Shown here one piece after another: positions 1 through 8,159 of a stretch of 64,000 nucleotides of DNA (position 1 is the stretch's first letter; every line of letters begins with the position of its first letter). This stretch comes from Veillonella denticariosi JCM 15641. GTDB lineage: Bacteria > Bacillota > Negativicutes > Veillonellales > Veillonellaceae. Location: contig NZ_PPDB01000001.1 in the NCBI RefSeq assembly GCF_002959855.1, positions 62,001 through 126,000 of the forward strand, written 5' to 3'. The notes beneath the pieces were generated by a model. It searched no databases. It was given only the letters and a program-made list of their open reading frames with translations, and had not been told where the DNA came from. Both the position numbers and the translations under genes were made by a program.

Positions 1-103
1 TACAGGTTAAAATCAACAGGCGTCTAGCCACTACAGGCTGACATCGGTGATTTTATTTGTATCGATGGGGTGTTTACCCGTTTCTACTTACGGGATAAAT
101 GTC
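1..103. other. rbsB downstream spacer
   Basis: Non-coding DNA downstream of rbsB, at the left edge. It holds a weak inverted repeat, taaaatca near position 8 against tgatttta near 48. A second one pairs tttacccgt with acgggataaa near 77-107. Either could end the ribose transcript, but neither has a clear T-run on the minus strand, so no terminator is called with confidence. Confidence 0.3.
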
Positions 104-1006
104 TTATTTTTTAACAACTTTAAGATCTACAGGGATTTTAGCTTCTACAGCTTCGCCTTTGATGACTTTTTGAGCTGTATCGATAGCGATTTTACCCATC
201 TGATCCGGTTGTTGAGCAATTGTTGCAGCCAATGTGCCGTCTTGAACAGCTTTGTCCGCATCCGCAGTACCGTCAAAGCCTACGATAAAGATTGTTTTAC
301 CTGCGGATTTAGCGGCTTGGATAGCACCCAGTGCCATTTCGTCGTTATGAGCGAAGATAGCTTGTACATCCGGATTAGCTTGCAACATGTTTGTCGTTAC
401 ATTCAAGCCTTTTGTACGGTCGAAGTCAGCGCTTTGTTTTGCCACGACTGTTAAGGATTTGTCAGCTACATTATGGAAGCCTTGGCCGCGTTCACGCGTT
501 GCGGAAGCACCGGGGATACCTTCAAGCTCAGCTACTTTAGCACCATTGCCTAATTTATCAGCGATAAGTTGTGCCGCCATTTCGCCGCCTTTTACGTTAT
601 CGGAAGCGATGTGAGCTACTACCTTGCCTTTGTCGGCGGAGCGGTCAACAGTGATTACAGGAATGTTTTTAGCATTTGCCGCTTCTACGGACGTAGAAAT
701 CGCTGCGGAGTCTACAGGGTTGACGATCAATACGGATACGCCGCTTTCAAGCAAATCGGAAATATCATTTGCCTGTTTTGCAGGATCGTTTTGCGCATCA
801 ACGATTTTGACTTTAAGACCGAGCGCCTTAGCTTGGGCTTCAACGCCTTCTTTCATAGACACGAAGAATGGATTATTCAATGTGGAAACAGAGAAGCCGA
901 TCGTGCCGGATTTTTTGTCGCCGCCGTTATCGGAACTTTTACCACAGCCCGCTACAAGACCGATAACCATAATGGCCATCACCAAAAGTAACAATAGTTT
1001 TTTCAT
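104..1006 (-). CDS. rbsB: Ribose ABC transporter substrate-binding lipoprotein RbsB
   Basis: Captures ribose outside the membrane and delivers it to RbsC. The 300-residue protein starts with a lipoprotein signal peptide (hydrophobic residues 4-20, lipobox LVAGC). A periplasmic-binding fold of the LacI/ribose-binding family follows, with the opening IGFSVSTLNNPFF, NPVDSAA near residue 97 and a C-terminal VGFDGTADA segment. A good AGGAGG lies just upstream of this ATG. It is the last gene of the minus-strand operon rbsK-D-A-C-B, 9 bp after rbsC. Its length is normal for the family. The substrate is assigned from the adjacent ribokinase and ribose pyranase genes. Confidence 0.93.
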   Translation of the reverse strand: MKKLLLLLVMAIMVIGLVAGCGKSSDNGGDKKSGTIGFSVSTLNNPFFVSMKEGVEAQAKALGLKVKIVDAQNDPAKQANDISDLLESGVSVLIVNPVDSAAISTSVEAANAKNIPVITVDRSADKGKVVAHIASDNVKGGEMAAQLIADKLGNGAKVAELEGIPGASATRERGQGFHNVADKSLTVVAKQSADFDRTKGLNVTTNMLQANPDVQAIFAHNDEMALGAIQAAKSAGKTIFIVGFDGTADADKAVQDGTLAATIAQQPDQMGKIAIDTAQKVIKGEAVEAKIPVDLKVVKK

Positions 1007-1015
1007 AGGAACCTC

Positions 1016-1951
1016 CTAGGCTTTCTTGCGGTCTGCAAGAACCGCCAATAAAATGACAATACCTTTTACGACTTGTTGATAGAAACTGGAAACGTCGAGA
1101 ATATTTAACCCGTTGTTGAGGGTACCGATAATGAGGGCACCGATGAGAGTGCCGACGATATGACCACGACCGCCTGCAAGGCTTGTACCGCCAAGAACCA
1201 CCGCCGCGATAGCGTCCAGTTCATAGCCTGCACCTGCTGTCGGTTGTGCAGAGTTAAGACGAGAAGTGATGATTGCACCGGCGATGCCGCAGAGCATACC
1301 GGTTAAGGCATACACGAAGATTTTAACGCGGTCAATCTTGATACCGGCAATGTAACTGACCTTTTCGCTGCCCCCTACGGCGTATGTTTTGCGACCTAAG
1401 GAGGTACGGCTCAATACGAACCAGAGGATGATGAAAGCCAGAAACATTGTGATAGCCGGTACCGGAAGGCCTGCGATGTCCCCCTGGCCGAAGGCGTGGA
1501 ATAGAGGGTCCTGCGTAAGTCCGGAAATCGGATTCCCGTCGGTGAATACCAAGGTCGCACCGCGGTAAATTGTCATCGTCGCCAGTGTAGCGATAAATGG
1601 AGCTACGCGGCCGTAGGTGATAACGAGACCGTTGATGCCGCCCAATACGAGGCCGGCGCCCGCCGCTAATACAATGGCTAATACAGGGTCAGTGCCAGTT
1701 ACGATGAGGTTGGCCATCACCGCACTGGAGAGGGCGAGGATGGAGCCGACCGATAAGTCGATGCCGCCCGTCAGGATGACGAAGGTCATACCGAAGGCGA
1801 TAATCGCATTGATGGATACTTGGCGCAACAAGTTACGCAAGTTAGAGAATTCAAGAAAACTGTTGTTCATGACAGAGATGATTACAAATAATAAGATGAG
1901 GCCGATGAGGGGGCCTAATTTTTTTACATATTGCAGAGCTTTGCTGTCCAT
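1016..1951 (-). CDS. rbsC: Ribose ABC transporter permease RbsC
   Basis: Membrane channel of the ribose importer, from the BPD_transp_2 family. The 311-residue protein is almost entirely hydrophobic, with roughly eight to ten membrane segments. It carries family hallmarks such as FVILTGGIDLSVGS near residue 58 and AVVLGGTSLAGGRG near residue 250, the latter being the ATPase-coupling region. Its start overlaps the rbsA stop by one base (TAATG), which implies translational coupling. It works with RbsA and RbsB encoded on either side. Confidence 0.93.
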   Translation of the reverse strand: MDSKALQYVKKLGPLIGLILLFVIISVMNNSFLEFSNLRNLLRQVSINAIIAFGMTFVILTGGIDLSVGSILALSSAVMANLIVTGTDPVLAIVLAAGAGLVLGGINGLVITYGRVAPFIATLATMTIYRGATLVFTDGNPISGLTQDPLFHAFGQGDIAGLPVPAITMFLAFIILWFVLSRTSLGRKTYAVGGSEKVSYIAGIKIDRVKIFVYALTGMLCGIAGAIITSRLNSAQPTAGAGYELDAIAAVVLGGTSLAGGRGHIVGTLIGALIIGTLNNGLNILDVSSFYQQVVKGIVILLAVLADRKKA

Positions 1952-3432
1952 TATTGTCCTCCTGTGGCTAATGTCATAATCGATTCCGGTGTTGCATCGC
2001 TGCGGTCCAAGATACCTGCTACGCGCCCCTCATGAATGACCATGACGCGGTCGCTCATGCCCAGCACTTCAGGCAACTCGGATGACACCATGATAATGGA
2101 CACACCATCGTTCGTTAACTCGTTCATTAAATCGTAAATATCACGCTTGGCGCCGATGTCGATGCCGCGCGTCGGTTCGTCCATGATGATGATGGACGGC
2201 TTTTTGCCGACCCATTTGGCGATGACAACCTTTTGTTGATTGCCGCCTGAAAGGGACGATGCGGGCTCGTGAATCGACTGAGTTTTAACGCCCAGCTTTT
2301 TAGATAATTCGTCAGCAAAGGACTCCAGTTTATTTTTATGTAATACATGGGTTGGGCAAATTTCGCCGAGGTTCGGCAATGTAATATTGGAACCGATGGA
2401 AAAATCGAGGATCAACCCTTCGCTCTTTCTGTTTTCCGTGATGAAAGCAATGCCCGCCTTGATGGCATCTTCCGGCTTTTGGCAGTTGAGGACGGACCCG
2501 TTTACCGTGATGGTTCCGCCGTTGTGTTTGTCCACACCGAAGATGGCGCGCATGATTTCAGTTCGGCCCGCCCCCATAAGGCCTGCCACACCGAGGATTT
2601 CACCCTTTCGTAAATTGAAGGAAATATCATTGTCGAAACCGTGCGGATGCAAGTTATCTACGCTCATGACGACGTCGCCAGGTGTTGTGGTGCGGTCCGG
2701 ATAGAATTCATCGATGGAGCGCCCTACCATATGGCGTACTACCTCGTCTACGGAAATATCCGCGGTGGGCTTGGTGATGATCGTGTGACCGTCACGCATG
2801 ACCGTAATGGTGTCACACTCGCTGAATACTTCTTCCATGCGGTGCGAAATGTACACGATGGCAACGCCGTGTTCTTTCATTTTGCGCATCATCTTGAATA
2901 AGGTCGCCGTTTCACGTTCCGTAAGGGCTGCTGTCGGTTCGTCCATGATGACAACCTTCGCATCTAACATCAGAATACGAAGAATTTCCGTCATCTGCTG
3001 ATGACCGACGGAGCAGAGACCCGCTTCGGTCGTGAGCGGCAGTTCGATGCCCAGTTCGCGGCATGTATCCTGCGCTTCTTTGAGCATGGCCCTTTTATCG
3101 AGCATACCGAATCGTGTGCGCTTCGGTCTCATTAGATACAGGTTTTCCAACAATGTTAAGTTCGGCCAGATATTTAGTTCCTGATGAATGAAGGCGACGC
3201 CGTTCAGCTCCGCCTCCCGCGGATTTTGAAAGGTGCGCTCTACGCCGTCGATGGTAATCGTACCGGCATCCGCCTTATGAATACCGGTGAGGATATTCAT
3301 GAGGGTAGACTTGCCGGCGCCGTTTTCGCCCATCAAGGCGTGAACCTCGCCCTCCTTGAGGGTAATACTCACATCGCGCAGTACCTGGTTCGTACCAAAT
3401 GCCTTCGCAATGCCTGACATAACAATTTCCAT
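1951..3432 (-). CDS. rbsA: Ribose ABC transporter ATP-binding protein RbsA
   Basis: Double ATPase that powers ribose import. The 493-residue protein has two ABC domains in tandem. The first has Walker A GENGAGKST near residue 35, a divergent signature SVGHQQM and Walker B VVIMDEPT. The second has the degenerate Walker A GLMGAGRTE near residue 290, signature LSGGNQQKV and Walker B IIIMDEPT. A degenerate second P-loop is normal for sugar importers of the RbsA/MglA/XylG type. The start has an AGGAG 7 bp upstream. An AT-rich 150 bp gap precedes it, so an internal promoter is possible. Confidence 0.94.
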   Translation of the reverse strand: MEIVMSGIAKAFGTNQVLRDVSITLKEGEVHALMGENGAGKSTLMNILTGIHKADAGTITIDGVERTFQNPREAELNGVAFIHQELNIWPNLTLLENLYLMRPKRTRFGMLDKRAMLKEAQDTCRELGIELPLTTEAGLCSVGHQQMTEILRILMLDAKVVIMDEPTAALTERETATLFKMMRKMKEHGVAIVYISHRMEEVFSECDTITVMRDGHTIITKPTADISVDEVVRHMVGRSIDEFYPDRTTTPGDVVMSVDNLHPHGFDNDISFNLRKGEILGVAGLMGAGRTEIMRAIFGVDKHNGGTITVNGSVLNCQKPEDAIKAGIAFITENRKSEGLILDFSIGSNITLPNLGEICPTHVLHKNKLESFADELSKKLGVKTQSIHEPASSLSGGNQQKVVIAKWVGKKPSIIIMDEPTRGIDIGAKRDIYDLMNELTNDGVSIIMVSSELPEVLGMSDRVMVIHEGRVAGILDRSDATPESIMTLATGGQ

Positions 3433-3582
3433 AACTACTCCTATATTACTGGTGAAAGTATCGATATCGTATATATCATATGTATATATGACCTATATAT
3501 GCATATATGATTTAAATAGTATATATATGATTTAAAACTATGCATTTACATCATATATTCAGGACTTTATCGATTATATCAT
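3433..3582. promoter_or_regulatory. AT-rich spacer between rbsD and rbsA
   Basis: Very AT-rich stretch with repeated atatatga/tcatatat words (about 3470-3530) and a TATCGATATCG palindrome near 3458. It could be an internal promoter or operator for rbsACB, or simply a flexible spacer. No clear -35/-10 pair could be fixed. Confidence 0.25.
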
Positions 3583-3996
3583 TTACGGACGGTCGCTGAA
3601 AATACAGTCGGCACGTAAGATTATATTCGCATACGGCGATACTTCACCGGTCCTGATAATGCATTTACACTGTTTTGTCGCTTCTTTAAAAGCATCATGA
3701 CTCGTTTCAATCCACTCGAATTGATCCGGTGGAAAGGTAGAAGCTAAAAACTGGTGAGCACCAGCGTTTTGCTGTTTCATTTCTTGGGCGATGTGAATCG
3801 CCTCTGTTTTCATATGTTTAGCGATGATGGATACCACCTGCTCAAAGCCGGGTACACCGAATTCTAAGGCCAAGTCGATTTTTTGAACCCCTTCAGGTAC
3901 CGGTAAGCCGCAATCGGCGATACAAATAGTATCTGTGTGGCCGAGATCCGCAAGAACCTTGGCGATATGGCTATTTAAAATGCCGTGTCGTTGCAT
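3583..3996 (-). CDS. rbsD: D-ribose pyranase RbsD
   Basis: Interconverts the pyranose and furanose forms of ribose so that ribokinase can use it. The 137-residue length matches the RbsD/FucU family. The N-terminal HGILNSHIAKVLADLGHTD carries the expected catalytic histidine region, followed by ICIADCGLPVP. The C-terminal EVSPYANIIL is the usual family ending. AAGGAG lies 6 bp before the ATG. It is the second gene of the ribose operon, after rbsK. Confidence 0.93.
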   Translation of the reverse strand: MQRHGILNSHIAKVLADLGHTDTICIADCGLPVPEGVQKIDLALEFGVPGFEQVVSIIAKHMKTEAIHIAQEMKQQNAGAHQFLASTFPPDQFEWIETSHDAFKEATKQCKCIIRTGEVSPYANIILRADCIFSDRP

Positions 3997-4285
3997 AGAT
4001 AACTCCTTTTTCTATTCCCATGAGTGAGGCGTTAGAGTCTCATTCATTAACTCTCTCTGCTATAAGAGGATAGTTGCATCTATTACTTGAAGAACGTATA
4101 GCTTGGATTGAACAGGCCTTTCAAAGCGACTTTACCTTCACTGTGGATTTCGATTCTTGAAATCTTACGTTCAGGACTAAGTGATGTGTGGCTCCCATGC
4201 GTCGCGTTGCTCCTCTGTTAGCTCACACCCTACTTATGGCCTGCGAAGGCGCCCGTTCAGTGGAGCTTTTAAAGGCCTGTTCAAT
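3997..4285. repeat. Large nested hairpin element between rbsK and rbsD
   Basis: A 16-bp perfect inverted repeat, gattgaacaggccttt at 4106-4121 and aaaggcctgttcaatc at 4271-4286, encloses about 150 bp. The stem continues outward with cgtata (4095-4100) against tatacg (4287-4292), leaving a 5-nt bulge, so the rbsK stop codon lies within the stem. The interior has a further gtgtggct/agctcacac pairing. No open frame was recognised here. It lies inside the operon and may modulate rbsK against rbsDACB expression, or it may be a repeat element. Confidence 0.6.
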
Positions 4286-5176
4286 CTATACGTGTTCCGC
4301 TAAGAATGCAGCGACTTCGTCCTTTGTCGGCATGCCGCCTTGAGCACCCAGGCGCTGGATGGAGAGGGCAGCCGCCGCATTCCCGTAATGTAAGGCATCA
4401 GCGAGGCTTTTACCATTGACGATAGCCGTCGCAAAGGCACCGTTGAAGGTATCACCGGCACCTGTTGTATCCACCGGCTCAACCTTGAAGCCTGATACCG
4501 TTAGGATTTCGCCCTTGTCGGCATAGCCGACGCCCCTGCTGCCGAGGGTAACGATGATTTTATTTTCGTTAGCCAACAAAGTTTCTTCCGTAGATTGGTC
4601 AGGGTAGAGGGCTGATAGCTCATGTTCGTTTGGAGTGATGTATGTTGCCAATTCTAACCATTCAGGACTGAGATCAGCTGTCGGAGCCGGATTTAAGAGG
4701 ACTTTCACATCGGCCTCGTGACAACGACGCACGATATATTCGATAGTCGGAACAGGAATTTCGTTTTGAACCATTACGAGATCGGCCTGCTCGATAGCGG
4801 ACCACGCGTTGTCTACTATGGATTTATCGACCTTCGCGTTAGCACCGGCAATAACGATGATGCTGTTGTCACCTTCGGCTAACGTGATGTGAGCTGTACC
4901 TGTTGTAGTGTCCGGCACAGTGACAATGTAGTCTGTATTAATGAAATTTTCTTTCAGATTATCTAAAATCATCTGACCGTATGCATCTTGACCGATGCAG
5001 CCGACCATAGTGACCTTTGCACCTAGACGGGCAGCGGCCACCGCCTGGTTGGCCCCTTTGCCGCCGTGAGCGATGTGCAATTCGTTGCCCATAATGGTTT
5101 CGCCTGCCGCAGGACGTTTATCCGCGAGGACTACAATATCCATGTTGCAACTGCCAATAACAACAATGTGATTCAT
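4286..5176 (-). CDS. rbsK: Ribokinase RbsK
   Basis: Phosphorylates ribose to ribose-5-phosphate in the cytoplasm. This 296-residue PfkB-family kinase has GSCNMDIV at the N-terminus, the first PfkB signature GGKGANQAVAAARLG near residue 38, and the second signature DTTGAGDTFNGAF near residue 235 with the catalytic aspartate in GAGD. TAAGGAG lies 5 bp before the ATG. It is the first gene of the operon. The promoter must lie in the AT-rich gap upstream. Confidence 0.95.
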   Translation of the reverse strand: MNHIVVIGSCNMDIVVLADKRPAAGETIMGNELHIAHGGKGANQAVAAARLGAKVTMVGCIGQDAYGQMILDNLKENFINTDYIVTVPDTTTGTAHITLAEGDNSIIVIAGANAKVDKSIVDNAWSAIEQADLVMVQNEIPVPTIEYIVRRCHEADVKVLLNPAPTADLSPEWLELATYITPNEHELSALYPDQSTEETLLANENKIIVTLGSRGVGYADKGEILTVSGFKVEPVDTTGAGDTFNGAFATAIVNGKSLADALHYGNAAAALSIQRLGAQGGMPTKDEVAAFLAEHV

Positions 5177-5521
5177 AATAACTCCTTAATAAGTCTTAGC
5201 GCTTAGTGGGACTAAAAATGTTTATCATTTATTTTTATACACAAACTTTGAGATGTTTTATACAGTAAAATGTATATATTATATTAATGTAATCGATAAT
5301 CGCATAGGCGTTTGCTTTCACGTATCTATTAGTATAACTTAATCATTTATTAGTATAGCCTAAATACGCGAGTTTATCTATATAAATATCTATAAAATAT
5401 GGGAATAAAAAAGGTATACTCTGAAATTGCTTTACATGAGTAAAAATGTACTGATTGGATTTAGGATATACCACTTTGAAGGGTATTTAATTTTTAAAGA
5501 AGCACTGGTTTAGTTCAAATG
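5177..5521. promoter_or_regulatory. rbs operon promoter region with cre/LacI-like site
   Basis: 345-bp non-coding gap. TGTAATCGATAATC at 5288-5301 fits 12 of 14 positions of the catabolite-responsive (cre) or LacI-family operator pattern TGWNANCGNTNWCA. This would suit sugar control of rbsK. attagtata is directly repeated near 5330 and 5349. No RbsR gene is visible in the window. The operator is an inference from pattern only. Confidence 0.3.
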
Positions 5522-5848
5522 TTATAATCCGTTTAGTATATTTACATAATCCTGTCGTTGATCAAGTATAGAGATTAAATAAATAGTTCTAGTTTCCTCT
5601 ACAACTGTGTAGACAATAATAAGCTTTTCTAAAATCAACATTCGAAAGTCACTGTCATTAAGTGCTCTAATTTTAGGTGTAGTCCCCATATATGGATGAT
5701 TCATAAGATTTGAAATTGAATTTTGAATATTTTCTTTGACTTGTATAGCTGTTTCTTTTGAAAACTGCATAGCTACATAAAGTATTTGCTGATGTAGCTC
5801 TTTATTGAACTTTTCAGTAGGAATGATTGTGTAGGTTTGGGATTTCAT
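5522..5848 (-). CDS. RelE/ParE-family toxin of a type II toxin-antitoxin pair
   Basis: Probable mRNA interferase or gyrase-type toxin. The 108-residue protein has the typical fold order for the family: an N-terminal strand YTIIPTEKFNKEL, helices, then NHPYMGTTPKIRAL, then C-terminal strands FRMLILEKLIIVYTVVEE and RTIYLISILDQRQD. The overall RelE/ParE pattern is clear, but the subfamily and target cannot be told from sequence. It starts 4 bp after the antitoxin stop, so the two genes are co-transcribed. AT-rich codon use differs from the neighbouring ribose genes and suggests acquisition. Confidence 0.75.
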   Translation of the reverse strand: MKSQTYTIIPTEKFNKELHQQILYVAMQFSKETAIQVKENIQNSISNLMNHPYMGTTPKIRALNDSDFRMLILEKLIIVYTVVEETRTIYLISILDQRQDYVNILNGL

Positions 5849-5852
5849 AGAT

Positions 5853-6134
5853 TTACCCCATTTGCTCTAGCATTTTATCAATACTGTTGAAAGTTTCATC
5901 AAGTGTAGTGGTACGACCTTGAATGATATCGTTTTGCCCTTCTACAAGAGAGGATAGTAATTCTATTTTTGACTTTAACATATTGTAAGTATTATAGCCG
6001 AGACTTACGGTGTCTCCACGACCATTTACAGTAATAATAGCAGCCTCATTTTTAAGTTGTAGGGATTTAGAAATTTCAGGATACTTATTTCGTAAATCAG
6101 AGGATGGACGTATTGTTTCACGTAATATTCCCAT
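5853..6134 (-). CDS. Phd/YefM-family antitoxin
   Basis: Partner of the downstream toxin. The 93-residue protein begins with a DNA-binding half (TIRPSSDLRNKYPEISK, then AAIITVNGRGDTVSLGYNTYNML), which is the Phd/YefM pattern. The acidic, helical C-terminal tail would wrap the toxin. AAGGAG precedes the start. A long palindrome at 6178-6217 just upstream is the probable autoregulatory operator. Confidence 0.75.
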   Translation of the reverse strand: MGILRETIRPSSDLRNKYPEISKSLQLKNEAAIITVNGRGDTVSLGYNTYNMLKSKIELLSSLVEGQNDIIQGRTTTLDETFNSIDKMLEQMG

Positions 6135-6177
6135 AGTTATCTCCTTATAGTTTTAAAAGTGTTAGTTTATTATTTGT

Positions 6178-6217
6178 ATACTATAATTATATCATTTAAA
6201 CGATATAATTATAGTAT
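6178..6217. promoter_or_regulatory. Palindromic operator of the toxin-antitoxin operon
   Basis: A 16-bp perfect inverted repeat, atactataattatatc and gatataattatagtat, is separated by 8 bp (atttaaac). It sits 44 bp upstream of the antitoxin start, where conditional-cooperativity operators of Phd/YefM systems lie. It also overlaps TATAAT-like words, so it probably covers the promoter. Confidence 0.6.
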
Positions 6218-6287
6218 GTAAATATATATGAGGCATTTATTTAAAGGGTTTTAACTAGATATTTTAATCATATAATGATATATAAAA

Positions 6288-6318
6288 AGACTATCTCCAT
6301 ATGTATTGGAGATAGTCT
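6288..6318 (-). terminator. Terminator of the NAD(P)-binding protein gene
   Basis: A 12-bp perfect stem, agactatctcca and tggagatagtct, with a 7-nt loop. On the minus strand it is followed by TTTTTATATA. It ends transcription coming from the gene at 6369-7025. Confidence 0.8.
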
Positions 6319-6368
6319 GATATTGGTATATAGTATTTTCTTTTTTCTACTAAATTTAATGTTATATA

Positions 6369-7025
6369 TTAGTGAAAGCTTGGTTTATCAAAGTGTGTAC
6401 CCGGTTCGCCGACACCGATGCTGGCACGGGTAAACGGAGTTTCATCATCTGCGTGTAAGATGTCGAAAATCGCTTTCACAACGGCCTCTCGAGATACCTG
6501 GGCGTCGTTGAACTGAGAGCCTTCAGGAATGAGTTCGTAATCGGTCTTTTCCGGATCATTGTAAAGCCATGTGAGGCGTAGGATAGTGTAGTTTAAATTA
6601 GATTCGCGCAACACATTTCGGGCCTGGCGTTCGCCTTGTACGTAACTGATAGGTAAGCTGTCAAAGGTCCATTTTTCGAGGGCTGCCGGGAATTCACCGG
6701 ACAAACCGGCGATGGAAACACCGATGATGCGGCGTACGTTGTTACGACTTAGGGCTTTTACGATGGCGGCCATATCGCTGCCGGATTCCATAGCGTTCAC
6801 ATATACAACCTCGGCATTAGTCACGGCCTCTTCCAATTTTGCGGGATTCTGAAAGGAACCCTCTATAACGGTGATACGTTCGTGTGCATAAATCTCGGGA
6901 TCCAGGCGCCGTTTTAATTGACGACCGTACAATGTGATATGCATATCTGTGTATGTTAATAAGGTAGCAGTCAATTTTTGAGCAATTTGGCCCGCAGCTC
7001 CTAAAATCGTAATATACTTATACAT
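6369..7025 (-). CDS. NAD(P)-binding Rossmann protein (atypical SDR/NmrA-like)
   Basis: 218-residue cytoplasmic protein. The N-terminal ITILGAAGQIAQKLTATLL is a Rossmann dinucleotide motif (GxxGxxA/G type). It is followed by YGRQLKRR, where the arginines suit NADPH, and IEGSFQNPAKLEEAV, VVYVNAMESGSD and RRIIGVSIAGL. YVQGERQARNVLRESNLNYTILR is the usual late segment of NmrA/YwnB-like proteins. The reaction cannot be named; redox sensing or nucleotide-sugar modification are both possible. GGAGG precedes the start. It appears to be transcribed alone. Confidence 0.75.
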   Translation of the reverse strand: MYKYITILGAAGQIAQKLTATLLTYTDMHITLYGRQLKRRLDPEIYAHERITVIEGSFQNPAKLEEAVTNAEVVYVNAMESGSDMAAIVKALSRNNVRRIIGVSIAGLSGEFPAALEKWTFDSLPISYVQGERQARNVLRESNLNYTILRLTWLYNDPEKTDYELIPEGSQFNDAQVSREAVVKAIFDILHADDETPFTRASIGVGEPGTHFDKPSFH

Positions 7026-7147
7026 AAAAAGACCTCCTATGTTCGGGCATAAATATTTGGTGAAATTTTAACATACATATATGACAAATACGTGAGAAAA
7101 AATGGTGAGAAATAATTTTTTGAGAATTGCTTTGAGATTCTGAAAGT

Positions 7148-7669
7148 TTAATTATTGCCTAGGATTTCTTTTGTTGTTTTTAGCTGTGCGAATCGATTTT
7201 GCCAAATTTTTTCTTTGTAGAATGATAGGATTTTATCGGCGGATAGATGATCATTGTCAAAGGTAGAGACGGCATCTTCGACGATGGTGAGATTATAACC
7301 ATATTCAAAGCCTACTTTTAGGGAGGTGTCGATACAGAATTCCACCTGCATTCCTACGAACGTTAAATCGGTAATATTTTTGTTGTTTAAATATTCCTTT
7401 AATTCAGTATCTTTGAAGATACTGTTATAATATTTATTGAAGATCTTTTCGTTTTCCTGCGGTTTTAATTCGTAGTAGATTTGCCAATTATCGCTACCCG
7501 TTACCAATAAACCTTCAGCTTCAGAGTGTCGGATAAAAATTACTTCTATATTTTGATTTCTGAAATATTGAATGATTGCTTTTGTATTTTCGATAAGATT
7601 TTTCGCATCATAAGGGTTTGCCTTAACTAAGCCTTCTTGTATGTCGATTACGATTAATGCCTGCGCCAT
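7148..7669 (-). CDS. Isochorismatase-like cysteine hydrolase
   Basis: 173-residue hydrolase of the nicotinamidase/isochorismatase superfamily. Aspartate of LIVIDIQEGL near residue 9 and the nucleophile in FVGMQVEFCIDTSL near residue 110 are the expected catalytic positions. A cis-peptide-type segment and the late TIVEDAVSTFD loop fit the family. The substrate is unknown, since nicotinamidase-specific zinc residues are not evident. AAGGAGG lies 6 bp before the ATG. Codons are AT-rich. There is no operon partner. Confidence 0.8.
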   Translation of the reverse strand: MAQALIVIDIQEGLVKANPYDAKNLIENTKAIIQYFRNQNIEVIFIRHSEAEGLLVTGSDNWQIYYELKPQENEKIFNKYYNSIFKDTELKEYLNNKNITDLTFVGMQVEFCIDTSLKVGFEYGYNLTIVEDAVSTFDNDHLSADKILSFYKEKIWQNRFAQLKTTKEILGNN

Positions 7670-7790
7670 GAGGAACCTCCTTGTTAGGATATATAATACA
7701 TATATTATATACTAATATTTTTAAGATTATTATCCTCACGGTCAAAATTGTTGTTAGTAAACGAAAAAGGTTAATGTTAATTGCAGGCTA

Positions 7791-7901
7791 TTAGGCTACT
7801 CCTGATGTACCATAAGAACAACTACTGTTGACTATCTCTGTATAGAATGCTATCCTATATATGACAAAGGAAACGAAGATATGGAGATATAGAGTCTTCA
7901 T
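7791..7901 (-). pseudogene. Degenerate second copy of the small membrane-peptide gene
   Basis: The first 12 or so codons (MKTLYLHIFVSF) match the start of the small ORF at 7953-8054 (KTLFDIFVSLA), and the DNA aaggaaacgaa-atat-agagtcttca is shared. The similarity then fades into unrelated residues and no ribosome-binding site is present. It is read as a decayed duplicate, not a working gene. Confidence 0.4.
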
Positions 7902-7907
7902 ACAAAT

Positions 7908-7939
7908 AAAAATAGCAGGGTTGCCGCCCTGCTATTTTT
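7908..7939 (-). terminator. Hairpin terminator after the small membrane-peptide gene
   Basis: A 13-bp perfect stem, aaaaatagcaggg and ccctgctattttt, with a 6-nt loop. A/T tails on both sides allow it to act in either direction. It lies 13 bp past the stop of the small ORF at 7953-8054. Confidence 0.75.
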
Positions 7940-7952
7940 GTTGTGCTGGTTA

Positions 7953-8054
7953 CTAACGAGAGTGCCGGTCCAGCCACTTGCAGATATAGTGACAAGTTAT
8001 ACCTGCTATGACAGACACTGCTAAGGAAACGAAAATATCAAACAGAGTCTTCAC
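7953..8054 (-). CDS. Small membrane peptide, type I toxin-like
   Basis: Short reading frame missed by length filters. It encodes about 30-33 residues: FDIFVSLAVSVIAGITCHY forms one membrane segment, followed by a charged tail, ICKWLDRHSR. The tail CHYICKWLD resembles a common class of tiny Firmicutes membrane proteins, as recalled and not searched. AAAGGAGG overlaps the GTG at 8052-8054, so translation more likely starts at CTG 8043-8045, 8 nt later; the start is uncertain. A strong terminator follows. Single-segment peptides of this build are often toxins of type I systems, but no antisense RNA could be confirmed. Confidence 0.5.
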   Translation of the reverse strand: MKTLFDIFVSLAVSVIAGITCHYICKWLDRHSR

Positions 8055-8159
8055 CTCCTTTCTGTTACCAGAATGGAGTAGTAACATTTCAATTATACAA
8101 TGAATATATATGCCTTTCCAGACACAATGATTACATATTTATTTGGTGGACGGCACATC

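Noticed and set aside
5522-6134. Assigning the toxin to a named RelE, ParE or YoeB subfamily
   Set aside because: Key catalytic residues are not clear enough by eye to separate RNase from gyrase-poison members.
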